Assembly (NCBI GenBank): GCA_947589425.1
Contig: CANQAV010000012.1
Location: 1 to 59,486, forward strand
Direction of reading: 5' to 3'
Origin: Candidatus Gastranaerophilales bacterium
Lineage (GTDB): Bacteria; Cyanobacteriota; Vampirovibrionia; Gastranaerophilales; Gastranaerophilaceae
Length of the DNA stretch: 59,486 nt
Each line of letters begins with the position of its first letter. Within the stretch, counting starts at the first letter, position 1. The notes under the pieces are model-generated. The model did no database searches. It saw only the letters and a program-made list of their open reading frames with translations, and was not told the DNA's origin. This document shows positions 42,672 through 53,088 of the stretch, piece after piece. Position numbers and translations under genes: made by a program.

Positions 42672-45137
42672 TTATTTAACAACAATATTTACAAGCTTAT
42701 TCGGAACAACTATGGTTTTAACTATAGTTTTACCGCTCAGTGCTTCAAGCACCCTCTCGGACGCTTTTGCAACCGCTTCAAGCTCTTCGTTTGAAGAATC
42801 CTGAGAAACTTCAATTTTATCTTTTATTTTTCCGTTAACCTGAACAATCAATGTAATTTGAGACATTTTTGCAAGCGCTTCATCATATTTTGGCCAAGGC
42901 TCTTCGTGGATTGAATTTTGTGCGCCCAGTTGAGAATATATTTCTTCCGCCAAAAATACGCAAACGGGAGAGATTAATTTTAAAAGAGTTAAAAGCGCAA
43001 AACTTAAAACATCGTTATTAATCGAATTTTCATCTTTAATATAATCATAAATTGCATTCGTTAATTCTCTGTAGCGGGAAATTACGGTATTAAATTGAAA
43101 TTCGTTTTCGATATCATTTGTTATTTTTTTAATTGAGATGTGTACTTCTCTTACCATATTTTCGTCTTTTTTAGTCAGAGCTTTAACATCAAAGTTATAT
43201 TTAAGCGAAATTTTATCCTGATATTTTGAATACAGACGGTAAACTCTTGATATAAATTTATAGCATCCTTCAACGCCCGCATCAGTCCAGTCAAAATCAC
43301 GTGCGGGAGGAGAATCGGACAATATAAATAATCTTGCCGTATCTGCTCCGTAATTTTGATATATTTCATCGGGGTCAACCGTGTTGCCTTTTGATTTAGA
43401 CATTTTAGAGCCGTCTTTTAATACCATACCCTGCGTTAAAAGATTTTTAAAAGGCTCGTCAAAATCAAGAAGTTTACAATCACGAAGTGCTTTTGTGAAA
43501 AATCTTGAATATAAAAGGTGAAGTATCGCATGCTCAATTCCGCCGACATATTGGTCAACGGGAAGCCACTTGTTAATAATGTCACGATTGAAGCATTCTT
43601 TGTCGTTTTTAGCATCCGTGTATCTCATATAATACCAGCTTGAACATACAAAAGTATCCATAGTATCCATATCACGAGTTGCTTTTCCCCCGCATTTCGG
43701 GCATGTTGTATATCTGAATGTCGGGCTTGTTTCAATCGGAGATTTTCCTTTAACCGAAAAATCAACATCTTCGGGAAGTAATACCGGTAAATCCTTTTCA
43801 TCAACGGGGACTTCACCGCAATTAGGGCAATATACCACGGGAATAGGAGCTCCCCAGTATCTCTGACGTGAAATCAGCCAGTCACGAAGCCTGAATTGTG
43901 TTTGAAATTCTCCAAAGCCGTTTTTAATTGCATATTTTGTAATTTCTTCTTTTGCCTTCTGTGCATCAAGTCCGTTAAATTCACCGCTGTTTACCAGAGT
44001 TCCTTTTTGTATATAAACCTTGCCTTCAACAAAATCTTCACCGTCAATTACTTGCACCATGGGAAGATTATATTTTTTTGCAAAGTCAAAATCTCTTTCA
44101 TCATGATACGGTACAGCCATAACAGCGCCCGTTCCGTAATCTACAAGGGCATAATCGGCAACCCATACCGGACAAACTCTTCCCGTAAAAGGATTTATTA
44201 TATGAGTACCCAGAGGAACTCCCGTTTTTATTCTTTCATTTGATAATCTTTCGATTTCCGAAAGTTTTTTTGCATTTTGTCTGTATTTTTCAACCTGTTC
44301 TTTGTTTTCGGGAGTTGTTAATTTTTCAATATCTTTATATTCCGGCGCAACAACCAAATATGTAATACCGTATGCGGTATCTGCTCTTGTTGTATATACG
44401 GGGATTTCAAGTCCTTCAATTTCTTTTACTTTAAATTTCAAAAGAGAGCCTTGAGATTTGCCAATCCAGTTTCTCTGCATTGTTTTAACATTATCTCCCC
44501 AGCCTTCCAATTTATCCAAATCTTCAAGCAATTCTTCGGAATATTCGGTTATTTTGAAAAACCATTGGGAAAGATTTTTCTTTGTAACTTCGCTTCCGCA
44601 TCTCCAGCATTTTCCTTCGATTACCTGTTCATTTGCAAGAACTGTTGCACATTTTTCACACCAGTTAACGGGAGCCGTTTTTTTATATGCAAGCCCTTTT
44701 TTATATAATTGCAAAAACAGCCATTGAGTCCATTTATAATAATCAGGCAGACAGGTTGTTGCTTCTCTGTCCCAATCAATTGAAAGACCGAGCATTTTAA
44801 GCTGTTTTTTCATATATGCTATATTATCAAGCGTCCATTTTTTAGGGTCGGCATTGTGCTGAATTGCGGCATTTTCTGCGGGAAGCCCGAAACTGTCCCA
44901 GCCCATGGGATGTAAAACATTATAACCCTGAGCTTTTTTAAAGCGGGCAATAACATCCGTTATGGTATAGTTTCTTACATGCCCCATGTGAAGCTTGCCC
45001 GAAGGATAGGGAAGCATGGATAATGCGTAATATTTCGGTTTCGGGGAATTGTTGTCCGCCTTATAAGGCTTTGTTTTATCCCATGTTTCACACCATTTTT
45101 TTTCAATTTGCTGAGGGTAATATTCTTTTTCTAACAT
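42672..45137 (-). CDS. leuS: Leucine-tRNA ligase
   Basis: This 821-residue class I synthetase has the HIGH motif as HMGH in PYPSGKLHMGHVRNY (about 43-57), zinc-type Cys pairs (WCEKCATV, CWRCGSE; CPNCGEVP, CPKCGGK), the CP1 editing domain (GYIT-like TRADTAYG, then GTGAVMAVPYHDERD) and KMSKS in KMSKSKGNTV. The anticodon-binding and C-terminal domains are complete. It lies nine bases after thrC. Confidence 0.97.
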   Translation of the reverse strand: MLEKEYYPQQIEKKWCETWDKTKPYKADNNSPKPKYYALSMLPYPSGKLHMGHVRNYTITDVIARFKKAQGYNVLHPMGWDSFGLPAENAAIQHNADPKKWTLDNIAYMKKQLKMLGLSIDWDREATTCLPDYYKWTQWLFLQLYKKGLAYKKTAPVNWCEKCATVLANEQVIEGKCWRCGSEVTKKNLSQWFFKITEYSEELLEDLDKLEGWGDNVKTMQRNWIGKSQGSLLKFKVKEIEGLEIPVYTTRADTAYGITYLVVAPEYKDIEKLTTPENKEQVEKYRQNAKKLSEIERLSNERIKTGVPLGTHIINPFTGRVCPVWVADYALVDYGTGAVMAVPYHDERDFDFAKKYNLPMVQVIDGEDFVEGKVYIQKGTLVNSGEFNGLDAQKAKEEITKYAIKNGFGEFQTQFRLRDWLISRQRYWGAPIPVVYCPNCGEVPVDEKDLPVLLPEDVDFSVKGKSPIETSPTFRYTTCPKCGGKATRDMDTMDTFVCSSWYYMRYTDAKNDKECFNRDIINKWLPVDQYVGGIEHAILHLLYSRFFTKALRDCKLLDFDEPFKNLLTQGMVLKDGSKMSKSKGNTVDPDEIYQNYGADTARLFILSDSPPARDFDWTDAGVEGCYKFISRVYRLYSKYQDKISLKYNFDVKALTKKDENMVREVHISIKKITNDIENEFQFNTVISRYRELTNAIYDYIKDENSINNDVLSFALLTLLKLISPVCVFLAEEIYSQLGAQNSIHEEPWPKYDEALAKMSQITLIVQVNGKIKDKIEVSQDSSNEELEAVAKASERVLEALSGKTIVKTIVVPNKLVNIVVK

Positions 45138-45146
45138 TTTTAATTC

Positions 45147-46199
45147 CTAACCGTTTATAACTTTTATAATGTCATCCAATTTTGAAGAAGTTTTATGAAT
45201 TGAATTTTTTGAGTAATCAATTGCGCAATTCGGGTCTTTTAATCCGTTGCCCGTTAAAATGCAGACAACGGTTGAATTTTCTTCAATTTTATCTTTTAGT
45301 TTGATAAGTCCCGCAACGGATGCACAAGAGGCGGGCTCTGCAAAAACACCTTCTTCACGTGTTAAATATCTGTATGCCTGAAGAATTTCTTCATCATCAA
45401 CCATATCAATCGTTCCTTTGGACTCATCCCGTGCGGCTTGCGCATATTTCCAGCTTGCAGGGTTGCCTATTCTTATTGCGGTTGCAATAGTTTCGGGGTT
45501 ATCTACTTTATGTCCCAGAACTATAGGAGCTGCGCCCGAAGCTTGAATGCCCATCATTTTAGGTAATTTTGTACATTTTTTATCTTCAAAATATTCTTTA
45601 TATCCCTTCCAATATGCCGTGATATTACCTGCATTTCCGACGGGGATAAAATGATAATCCGGAGCATCATCAAGCGCATCGACAATTTCAAATGCGCCGG
45701 TTTTTTGTCCTTCAATTCTGTATGGATTTACGGAATTAACAAGCGTTATCGGATATTTTGAAGAAATTTCCCTCACCGCATCAAGCGCTTCATCAAAATT
45801 GCCGTCTATTGCAATGATTTTAGCACCGTACATCATAGCCTGAGATAATTTTCCCATGGCAATATGACCGTCGGGAATTAAAACCGCACATTTCATTTTT
45901 GCTCTTGATGCATAAGCCGCAGCAGATGCCGAAGTATTACCCGTTGAAGCACAGATGATTGCGTTTGAGCCGTTTTCTTTTGCTTTGGAAACAGCCATTG
46001 TCATTCCTCTGTCTTTAAAGCTTCCCGTCGGGTTTAATCCTTCATATTTAAGATAAAGATTTATATTAAGTCCGATTTTTTTAGCTAAATTATCCGCCTT
46101 AATAAGCGGTGTATTTCCTTCGCAAAGTGAAATAACCGGAGTTTTTTCGCTTACGGGAAGATATTTTTCATATTTTTTAATTAATCCCTGATATCTCAT
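45147..46199 (-). CDS. thrC: Threonine synthase
   Basis: This 350-residue PLP enzyme has the lysine site [15 protein letters not shown], the phosphate loop [14 protein letters not shown] and [15 protein letters not shown]. It converts O-phosphohomoserine to threonine. Its ATG overlaps the hom stop by one base (TAATG), so hom and thrC are coupled and leuS follows in the same transcript. Confidence 0.95.
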   Translation of the reverse strand: MRYQGLIKKYEKYLPVSEKTPVISLCEGNTPLIKADNLAKKIGLNINLYLKYEGLNPTGSFKDRGMTMAVSKAKENGSNAIICASTGNTSASAAAYASRAKMKCAVLIPDGHIAMGKLSQAMMYGAKIIAIDGNFDEALDAVREISSKYPITLVNSVNPYRIEGQKTGAFEIVDALDDAPDYHFIPVGNAGNITAYWKGYKEYFEDKKCTKLPKMMGIQASGAAPIVLGHKVDNPETIATAIRIGNPASWKYAQAARDESKGTIDMVDDEEILQAYRYLTREEGVFAEPASCASVAGLIKLKDKIEENSTVVCILTGNGLKDPNCAIDYSKNSIHKTSSKLDDIIKVING

Positions 46200-47467
46200 T
46201 ACATTACCCTTATTTTGTTTACAATTTTCGTATAATTATCGCTTTCGAGTTTGTTAATCATTTTATTTATATTTTTCTCAATACTGTTTTCGGTGATTAC
46301 GATAATTGTTGCGGAGCCGTCTTGATTTGTGCCTTTTTGAATTATACAGGAAAGATTTATTCCGAACTCTCCGCATGCTGTTCCTATTTTTCCGATTTCA
46401 CCGGGGTTATTTCTTGTTGAAATTCTTATATAGTAACAGTTTATGGTATCTTCAATATCTGCCTGTTCGGCATAAACACTGTGGTGGCAAGCCATTAAAG
46501 GCAGAATTTCTTCCCTTCTATTGATTTCCGCTTTAAGAGTTAAAATATCTCCTGCGACAGAGCTTGAAGTAGGGAATTGCCCCGCTCCCGGCCCGACAAA
46601 CATAACTTTGTCAACAGGAAAACCGTCAAGCATAACCGCATTTGTAGCATTTTTAATTTCGGATATAGCTTTTGATTTTTGAACAAGCATTGGATGTACT
46701 CTTATATCAAGCATTTCTTTGTTATCGTATTGCGCTTTTTTTGCTTGTGCTATAAGTTTAATTTTATATCCCAATTCATCTGCAATTTGAATATCAAAAG
46801 CGGTAATCTTAGTTATTCCTTCACGATAGATTTTATTTATATCAATTCTTTTGTTAAATACAATGTTTGCAAGAATTGCAATTTTATACATTGCATCATA
46901 TCCTTCAACATCGCTCCAGGGGTCAGCTTCGGCATATCCTAATTCTTGAGCTTTTTTAAGGCATTCTTCATAGGAAAGATTTTCTTCTTCCATTTTCGTT
47001 AAAATGTAATTTGTTGTTCCGTTTAAAATACCGGCAACAAAATTAAACGAATTAGCCTTAAGACTTGTTTTAATAGGCATAATAATCGGAATACCGCCCG
47101 CAACCGCAGCTTCATAAAGAATTGAAACTCCGTTTTCCTTTGCCAAATCAAAAAGCATTGCGCCATGGCGGGCAAGAAGCTCCTTGTTTGCCATAACAAT
47201 ATGTTTTTTATTTTTTACCGCCTCAACTAAAACATCCAAAATTTCACATCCGCCCGCAACTTCAACGATAACGTCTATATCGGCGTTTCTTGCAAGCTCA
47301 TAAGGGTCTTGAGTTAAATTTTGAACCGTTACTTCTCTTTGTTTATTAATATTTTTGACCGCAGCGGAAACAATTTCGATATCATCATATTTTGATAATA
47401 CTTTTACAACTCCCTGTCCGACCGTTCCTAAGCCGATTATACCAATTTTTAATTTATTATTTTCCAT
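46199..47467 (-). CDS. hom: Homoserine dehydrogenase
   Basis: This 422-residue enzyme has an N-terminal NAD(P) motif [13 protein letters not shown], the catalytic block [12 protein letters not shown]...[28 protein letters not shown] and a C-terminal ACT domain for feedback control by threonine. The ATG at 47467 is chosen because the longer frame adds 52 unrelated residues. An extended -10 (TG complement of 47481-47482, TATTAT complement of 47474-47479) ends six bases before it, with no ribosome site. Confidence 0.95.
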   Translation of the reverse strand: MENNKLKIGIIGLGTVGQGVVKVLSKYDDIEIVSAAVKNINKQREVTVQNLTQDPYELARNADIDVIVEVAGGCEILDVLVEAVKNKKHIVMANKELLARHGAMLFDLAKENGVSILYEAAVAGGIPIIMPIKTSLKANSFNFVAGILNGTTNYILTKMEEENLSYEECLKKAQELGYAEADPWSDVEGYDAMYKIAILANIVFNKRIDINKIYREGITKITAFDIQIADELGYKIKLIAQAKKAQYDNKEMLDIRVHPMLVQKSKAISEIKNATNAVMLDGFPVDKVMFVGPGAGQFPTSSSVAGDILTLKAEINRREEILPLMACHHSVYAEQADIEDTINCYYIRISTRNNPGEIGKIGTACGEFGINLSCIIQKGTNQDGSATIIVITENSIEKNINKMINKLESDNYTKIVNKIRVM

Positions 47468-47482
47468 AGAAAAATAATAACA
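47468..47482 (-). promoter_or_regulatory. Leaderless promoter of hom
   Basis: On the reverse strand, TG-T-TATTAT (complement of 47474-47482) ends six bases before the ATG at 47467. The gap reads TTTTCT and has no ribosome site. The -35 is weak, as expected for an extended -10 promoter. Confidence 0.6.
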
Positions 47483-47537
47483 TAAATTTATTTTTGTTGT
47501 ACTATAAATCTTGAAAGTTAATAAAAGAGGAATTTTT

Positions 47538-48977
47538 ATGATTAGTGATAAAGTAAGAGTGAGGATTGCACCTTCCCCTTCGGGAAATTTACATATAGGA
47601 ACCGCAAGAACGGCATTATTCAACTATCTTTTTGCAAAAAAAACAGGCGGAGAATATGTTCTTCGAATTGAAGATACCGACTTGGACAGAAGCTCTGAAG
47701 CATATAAACAAAATATTTTTGACAGCTTAAAAGCCCTCGGGCTTAATTGGGATGAAGGACCCGATGTAGGAGGACAATACGGTCCTTATAAGCAATCCGA
47801 AAGGTTTGATATCTATCCTAAATTTGCTCAAATGTTAATAGATAAAGGCTATGCTTATGAATGCTTCTGCTCAAACGAAGATTTGGATAAAGAACACGAA
47901 GAAGCAAATGCCAAAAAAATTCCCTATAAGTATTCAAGAAAATGTTTAAATTTAACAAAAGAAGAGCGTGATGCCCTTAAAGCAAAAGGAATTGTTCCTT
48001 CAATCCGCTTTAAAGTTGACTCTAAAGAACTTGTGTTCCATGACCTTGTTAAAGGAGAATTAAAATTTGATACAAGCCTTATCGGCGACTTTGCGATTAT
48101 GAAATCAAACGGAACACCGACATATAATTTTGCGGTTGTTGTAGATGATATGCTGATGAAAATAACTCACGTTATAAGAGGCGAAGACCATATCTCAAAC
48201 ACGCCAAAACAAATTTTAATATATGAAGCTCTGGGTGCCGAAGTTCCTCAATTCGGACATTTGGGAATGATTTTAGCGCCTGATAGAAGCAAGCTTTCAA
48301 AACGCCATGGCGCAACTGCCGTATCCGATTTTATTAAACAGGGATATTTGACGGATGCGCTTTTAAACTTTGTTGCAATGTTAGGCTGGGCGCCAAGCGA
48401 CGGAGTTGAAATTAAAAATGTTGATGAAATTGCGGCAGATTTTAGAATTGGCGAATTATCAAGTTCAAATTCAATTTTTGAATATGAAAAATTAAACTGG
48501 ATGAACGGTCAATATATTAAAAAAATGGATATATCACGCTTAACAGATTTAGCGCTTCCTTTTTTGGATTGTTACGATACATCAAAATATTCAAGAGAAA
48601 AGCTTGAACACATTATCGAAGTTACAAGAGAGCCGATTACCCTATTAAAAGACCTTGTATACGATACGCAATATTTCTTTGAAAAACCTGTTTATGAAGA
48701 AGATTCAAAAGAAATTTTAAAATCCGATTTATCAAAAACAGTGCTTGAAAAATTTAAAAAAGACGTTCTTGAATATGACTTTGATAACCTTGAAGACGTA
48801 CACAACAAACTTGCAGACTTAAGAGCATATTTTAAAGAAAATCACGGCTTCAAACCTAAAGAAACAATGTGGGCAGTCCGCTGTAAAATAACGGGCAGAA
48901 CAAGAGGTGCGGATATGGCTGCGATATTAAATATACTCGGAAAAGAAGAAGTAATTGAAAGATTGAGTGCCGTGTAA
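47538..48977 (+). CDS. gltX: Glutamate-tRNA ligase
   Basis: This 479-residue class I synthetase has APSPSGNLHIGTARTALFNY (HIGH-type), the GEDHISNTPKQ segment and KLSKRHG (KMSKS-type), followed by the helical anticodon-binding domain. It charges tRNA-Glu. AGAGGA precedes the ATG at 47538; a TTG reading from 47511 is less likely. It is divergent from hom. Confidence 0.96.
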   Translation: MISDKVRVRIAPSPSGNLHIGTARTALFNYLFAKKTGGEYVLRIEDTDLDRSSEAYKQNIFDSLKALGLNWDEGPDVGGQYGPYKQSERFDIYPKFAQMLIDKGYAYECFCSNEDLDKEHEEANAKKIPYKYSRKCLNLTKEERDALKAKGIVPSIRFKVDSKELVFHDLVKGELKFDTSLIGDFAIMKSNGTPTYNFAVVVDDMLMKITHVIRGEDHISNTPKQILIYEALGAEVPQFGHLGMILAPDRSKLSKRHGATAVSDFIKQGYLTDALLNFVAMLGWAPSDGVEIKNVDEIAADFRIGELSSSNSIFEYEKLNWMNGQYIKKMDISRLTDLALPFLDCYDTSKYSREKLEHIIEVTREPITLLKDLVYDTQYFFEKPVYEEDSKEILKSDLSKTVLEKFKKDVLEYDFDNLEDVHNKLADLRAYFKENHGFKPKETMWAVRCKITGRTRGADMAAILNILGKEEVIERLSAV

Positions 48978-48997
48978 TTTATACGGCACCGCTTTTT
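48967..48997 (+). terminator. Terminator over the gltX/kdsD stop codons
   Basis: GTGCCGTGT at 48967-48975 pairs with ATACGGCAC at 48981-48989 (one G-T wobble), then CGC and five T. It lies on the stop codons of both convergent genes. Confidence 0.65.
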
Positions 48998-49947
48998 AAA
49001 AGGTCGTGTATGTGCACTGCACCTATCGGCTTTTTGTTTTCAACAACAAATATATTTGTTATCTTTCTTTCGTTCATCAATTTAACGGCTTGCGCACTGT
49101 ATAATTCCTTATCAACCGTTATCGGGTTTTTAGTCATTATATCAATTGCTTTTGAATTTTTTAAATCGTTTTTTATACATCTTCTTAAGTCGCCGTCGGT
49201 GAAAATGCCCGTTAATTCCATTTTATCGTTAACAAGACCGACACAGCCCAATCTTTTTGATGTCATTTCAAGGATAAGTTCGTTTAGGTTAGCGTTTTCG
49301 CTTAATATAGGCATCTCATCCCCTGTGTGCATAAGGTCTTTAACCTTTTGAAGAATTGAGCCCAGTTTGCCTCCGGGGTGGCGCTCATTAAATTGAGTTT
49401 TTGAAAATCCTTTTCTTTCAATCATTCCGACAGTTATAATATCTCCTAAAACCAAAGTTGCGGTAGTGGAAGAAGTCGGCGCAAGCCCTAAAGGACATGC
49501 TTCTTTTGAAGAAGGAAGAAGAAGAACAATATCTCCCGCCTTAGCGAGCGAACTTTCAGGATTTTTTGTAATTGCAATAAGTTTTATGCCAAATCTTTTT
49601 GAATAATTTAAAATATCAATTAATTCTTTTGATTCTCCGCTGTTTGAAATTGCAATTATAACATCATCTTCCGTCACCATTCCCAAATCGCCGTGGCTTG
49701 CTTCTGCAGGATGTAAAAAGAAAGACGGCGTTCCGGTTGAAGCTAAAGATGCTGCAATTTTTTTTGCAATATGCCCTGATTTACCCATGCCTGATAAGAT
49801 TATTCTGCCTTTTGCGTTTTGAATTAAATCAAGAGCACGGGTTAAGTTTTCATCAAGAAGATTTTTCAACTCCTGAATTGCATTAAGCTCAATTTCAATA
49901 GTTTTATATGCACTCAGGATATCGGAATTTTGAAGTTTGTTAATCAT
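48979..49947 (-). CDS. kdsD: Arabinose-5-phosphate isomerase (KdsD/KpsF/GutQ family)
   Basis: This 322-residue protein has an N-terminal SIS domain (GMGKSGHIAKKIAASLASTG, EASHGDLGMV, SNSGES) and two C-terminal CBS domains (about 205-320). It converts ribulose 5-phosphate to arabinose 5-phosphate for Kdo, implying lipopolysaccharide. The full KdsD length including CBS pair is present. AAGGTG precedes the ATG. Confidence 0.92.
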   Translation of the reverse strand: MINKLQNSDILSAYKTIEIELNAIQELKNLLDENLTRALDLIQNAKGRIILSGMGKSGHIAKKIAASLASTGTPSFFLHPAEASHGDLGMVTEDDVIIAISNSGESKELIDILNYSKRFGIKLIAITKNPESSLAKAGDIVLLLPSSKEACPLGLAPTSSTTATLVLGDIITVGMIERKGFSKTQFNERHPGGKLGSILQKVKDLMHTGDEMPILSENANLNELILEMTSKRLGCVGLVNDKMELTGIFTDGDLRRCIKNDLKNSKAIDIMTKNPITVDKELYSAQAVKLMNERKITNIFVVENKKPIGAVHIHDLLKSGAV

Positions 49948-50078
49948 TAAAACAGCACCTTATTAACTTTTACAGTTTTATTTTATATTAAATATTTAAA
50001 TGTGTTAATATTATTTTAAAAAATATCAATTTTTTTATTCCTTTGTTTTTATATAAACAGGAAGGTTATTGTGTTTTA

Positions 50079-51467
50079 ATGTTAAACGGTATTAATTTTA
50101 ATACAAATTATAATAAAAATATAACTTTTAAGGCAGATACTCCCCTGAAACAGGATAGTTTTGCATCAAAAAAACAAAATGCTAAAGCCGTTACTTCTTC
50201 GCCAATTCTTCCTTCAATAAGAACAACCCTTTCTCAAGATGAGCAATTTAAATATCTTTTTCTTTTAAATATGTTAAAAGATTTACCAAAAAGCGAAAAT
50301 GCGCAGGATTTAACCCCTGCAAAACAGCTTGAAACGCTTTTAAAAAACGGTAAATTGCTCTCACGCTCAAACGATAATACAACAGCTCTTGATAACCTTT
50401 ATTCAATGGCATCTGAAGAAAGAGCCTATAATTTATCCCCTCAAAATTTAATTACAAACACTCTTGATATTTTGGTCAACCCGAAAATAATAACTCAAGA
50501 GTTCGGCGACATTCCTCAAGCTGAAAAACAAAAAATAATTTCATACCTTCCTAAAAATCACCCTGCAAGATTAAACCCCGACCTTTTAAATGTTCAAGCA
50601 TCGGGCACATGCGCCGCAGCATCAAACGAAGTAAATCTTGCCGATAAATATCCTGCCGAATTTGCAAGGTGGGTTAACCATTTATCCGGAAAAGAAAAAT
50701 CTCTTTATTTAAATACGAAATTAAGCTCAATTTCAAGCAACAAACTTGATGCGATAACAATTCTCAAACTGCTAAAAGCAAACACAAAAGACTTTAATTT
50801 TGACTCCGTTAAAATTAAAGTCGAAACCGATCCTTATGCTTATGCAAGAGCTTATATTCAAGATAAATATTGGAACAAGGGCGAAAGAAACGTTGCAGAT
50901 GTTCTTGTACAGTCTGCCATTATGCAGTTGGGCTCTCAAAATACTTATGATTCTTTAACCGATATGAGAGGCGGGGAATTTAACTCCAATCCTCAAGGGC
51001 TTGTTGAAATTGAAAAAACTTATGTTGAATCTTTAATTAAAAACGAAGAAATAACTTCCCTCGTATATCAAAAAATTGATGAAAATCAAAATCTAATCGG
51101 CTATTCCTGCTCGTTTGAAAAAATGCAAAAACATATTCTTGATGCACTTGACAGCAGAAATAACGTCATAGTGGGCTATATTTTAACAAACGAAACTTCG
51201 GGAAGAAATACTCTTGAAGGATATAACCCCGCCGTTGACGGAGCTTCAAACAAAGTAATCAACGGACATGAAATTACAATTGTTGACTATAAAAAAGATG
51301 AAAACGGAAAAGTTACGTTCATTTGTATTGATACGGATGACGACAGTTCGGAATTTGTTGAATATTCTGCCGATTGGCTTCTTCCCAAAATACATCATGC
51401 CGGCTATGTTTCAGCCCAGGTAAAAGATGATGAGGAAGCAATTTTAAAAGAAGCGAGTGTTATTTAA
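50079..51467 (+). CDS. Papain-fold cysteine-peptidase-like protein with N-terminal tag
   Basis: I do not recognise a named family for this 462-residue protein. It opens MLNGINFNTNYNKNITFKAD, the lineage tag (ITFKA, 15-19). A helical part (50-170) precedes a block with ASGTCAAASNEV (Cys178), and the C-terminal part has INGHEITIVDY (His397) and CIDTDDD (Asp418). This Cys...His...Asp order with hydrophobic strands after His fits a papain/C39-like thiol peptidase or transglutaminase fold. No classical signal peptide is present. ATG 50079 is used; AGGAAGG is further than ideal (about 14 bases). It overlaps the convergent hydrogenase gene by four bases. Confidence 0.6.
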   Translation: MLNGINFNTNYNKNITFKADTPLKQDSFASKKQNAKAVTSSPILPSIRTTLSQDEQFKYLFLLNMLKDLPKSENAQDLTPAKQLETLLKNGKLLSRSNDNTTALDNLYSMASEERAYNLSPQNLITNTLDILVNPKIITQEFGDIPQAEKQKIISYLPKNHPARLNPDLLNVQASGTCAAASNEVNLADKYPAEFARWVNHLSGKEKSLYLNTKLSSISSNKLDAITILKLLKANTKDFNFDSVKIKVETDPYAYARAYIQDKYWNKGERNVADVLVQSAIMQLGSQNTYDSLTDMRGGEFNSNPQGLVEIEKTYVESLIKNEEITSLVYQKIDENQNLIGYSCSFEKMQKHILDALDSRNNVIVGYILTNETSGRNTLEGYNPAVDGASNKVINGHEITIVDYKKDENGKVTFICIDTDDDSSEFVEYSADWLLPKIHHAGYVSAQVKDDEEAILKEASVI

Positions 51468-52921
51468 TCGCATTTTTCTATGTCTTTACTTTTTAAAAGC
51501 AGGTTATCAATTTGTTTTTTTGCGTCGCTTTTTGTATTTATTACCGCATTTCCGCCGATACATCCGCCTTCACAGCACATAACTTCGATTAAATTACAGT
51601 CGTTATTGCATTTTCCTTCTTTGGCAAATTTTCTAAGCTCTCTGATACTGTCTTTGTTTAATCCGTTAACAAGATAGCTTTTTACATCGCTATCATCCCC
51701 CAAAGAAGCCTTGACGGACTGTTCCACCCCGCCTGTTACGCCGAAATTTCTTCCTTGCTTTGATGCTTCAATATTGAATTTTGTTTCTTCGCATTGAGTA
51801 ATGTCGATTTTTTTAGCAATAAACAATGCGCTCAGCTCCTCGCAATTCATTACAAAGTCTATGTTTTTGTTTTCATAGCCTTCCGTTCTTTTTGCCACGC
51901 AAGGGCTTATAAACACGCTCAGCGCATCCGGATTTTCTTTTTTTACAAGCTCTGCCGTATAAAAAAGAGGTGTCTTTGTGTTTGAAACAAAGGGTTTTAT
52001 TTCGCTTAAATGTTTTTCTATCAGCTGATTATATCCCGCACAGCAGGATGTTGTCATAAAGCTTTGATTGGCGCTCATTCTTTCCCTAAATTCTTTTGCT
52101 TCATTGCATGCTGTTATATCGGCTCCTTGCGCCACTTCATATACATCATCAAAACCCGCAATCATAATTGCCGTTTTCAGTTGATAAATGTTTCCTAAGA
52201 ATTGCCCCGCAATGGAAGGAGCTATCATTGCAATAACTTTTTTCTCGGATTTTATTGCTTTTAAGATATCTATTATTTGGCTTTTTTCATGTATTGCTCC
52301 GAAAGGACATGCAAAAGTACATTTACCGCAGTTTATACATCTTGAATAGTCAATGCTTGCAAAACCCGATTCATCTTTTTTAATTGCACCGACAGGACAG
52401 GAATCTTCGCAAGGTACCGTAACTTTAACAATTGCGTTATAAGGACAAACCTTAGCGCACATTTGACATTTCTTACATTTTTCATCATCAATTACGGATT
52501 TTGAATTAACAATTGATATTGCGCCGAACTTACACGCACTCTGGCATGGGCGGGCAACACATCCCTGACATAAATCCGTTACATAAATTCTGTTTGTTGA
52601 GCAGCCTTTGCAGGCAGCCTGTAAAACCGTTAAATTTTTATTATCAAGATTATTTCTCTCTATTGCTTTTTTTGCATAAGCCGACAACGAAACGGTTTCA
52701 TCATCTTCTTCAATTGGAAAACCAAGAGCGGCTATTGTTCTGTCTTTTATTATTGCTCTTTCTTTATAAATACAGCATCTGTAAGGAACTTCCATACCTT
52801 TAGGGCGCATCTTAAAGGGGATTAAGCGGGCTTGTTCCGCAAAGTCATCAGATAAAAATGCTTCAATTGTTTTTACTAAAATCTCTTTTTTTAAGTGGGT
52901 AACTTGACCTGGTATATTCAT
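51464..52921 (-). CDS. Monomeric [FeFe]-hydrogenase, group B-like
   Basis: This 485-residue protein has a Cys-rich N-terminal part with several 4Fe-4S motifs (CKKCQMCAKVC near 149-159, CEDSCPVGAI, CINCGKCTFAC near 195-205) and an H-cluster domain: L1 TTSCCAGY (Cys293-294), L2 ISPCVAKRTE (Cys341) and L3 VMCCEGGCIGG (Cys450, Cys454). [FeFe]-hydrogenases make or oxidise H2 in anaerobes. L1 has Ala where TSCCP is usual. No HydEFG maturase gene is nearby. No ribosome site is clear at the ATG. Confidence 0.85.
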   Translation of the reverse strand: MNIPGQVTHLKKEILVKTIEAFLSDDFAEQARLIPFKMRPKGMEVPYRCCIYKERAIIKDRTIAALGFPIEEDDETVSLSAYAKKAIERNNLDNKNLTVLQAACKGCSTNRIYVTDLCQGCVARPCQSACKFGAISIVNSKSVIDDEKCKKCQMCAKVCPYNAIVKVTVPCEDSCPVGAIKKDESGFASIDYSRCINCGKCTFACPFGAIHEKSQIIDILKAIKSEKKVIAMIAPSIAGQFLGNIYQLKTAIMIAGFDDVYEVAQGADITACNEAKEFRERMSANQSFMTTSCCAGYNQLIEKHLSEIKPFVSNTKTPLFYTAELVKKENPDALSVFISPCVAKRTEGYENKNIDFVMNCEELSALFIAKKIDITQCEETKFNIEASKQGRNFGVTGGVEQSVKASLGDDSDVKSYLVNGLNKDSIRELRKFAKEGKCNNDCNLIEVMCCEGGCIGGNAVINTKSDAKKQIDNLLLKSKDIEKCD

Positions 52922-52963
52922 CGTTGTTTTAGCTTTCGGTAATGCTTAAAATTCAAAATAAAA

Positions 52964-53034
52964 AGGCGACACCCGGATTCGAACCGGGGGTAAGAGCTTT
53001 GCAGGCTCCTGCCTTACCACTTGGCCATGTCGCC
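52964..53034 (-). tRNA. tRNA-Cys (GCA)
   Basis: This 71-base reverse-strand cloverleaf has acceptor GGCGACA/TGTCGCC, anticodon loop CTGCAAA (anticodon GCA), T arm CCCGG-TTCGAAT-CCGGG and discriminator T, the usual U73 of tRNA-Cys. CCA is not encoded. It lies 54 bases after uvrC on the same strand. Confidence 0.95.
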
Positions 53035-53088
53035 TTAGACTGTTTCCATGGTATTAAATAAAAAAAATATGTCAATAAACCACAGAGA

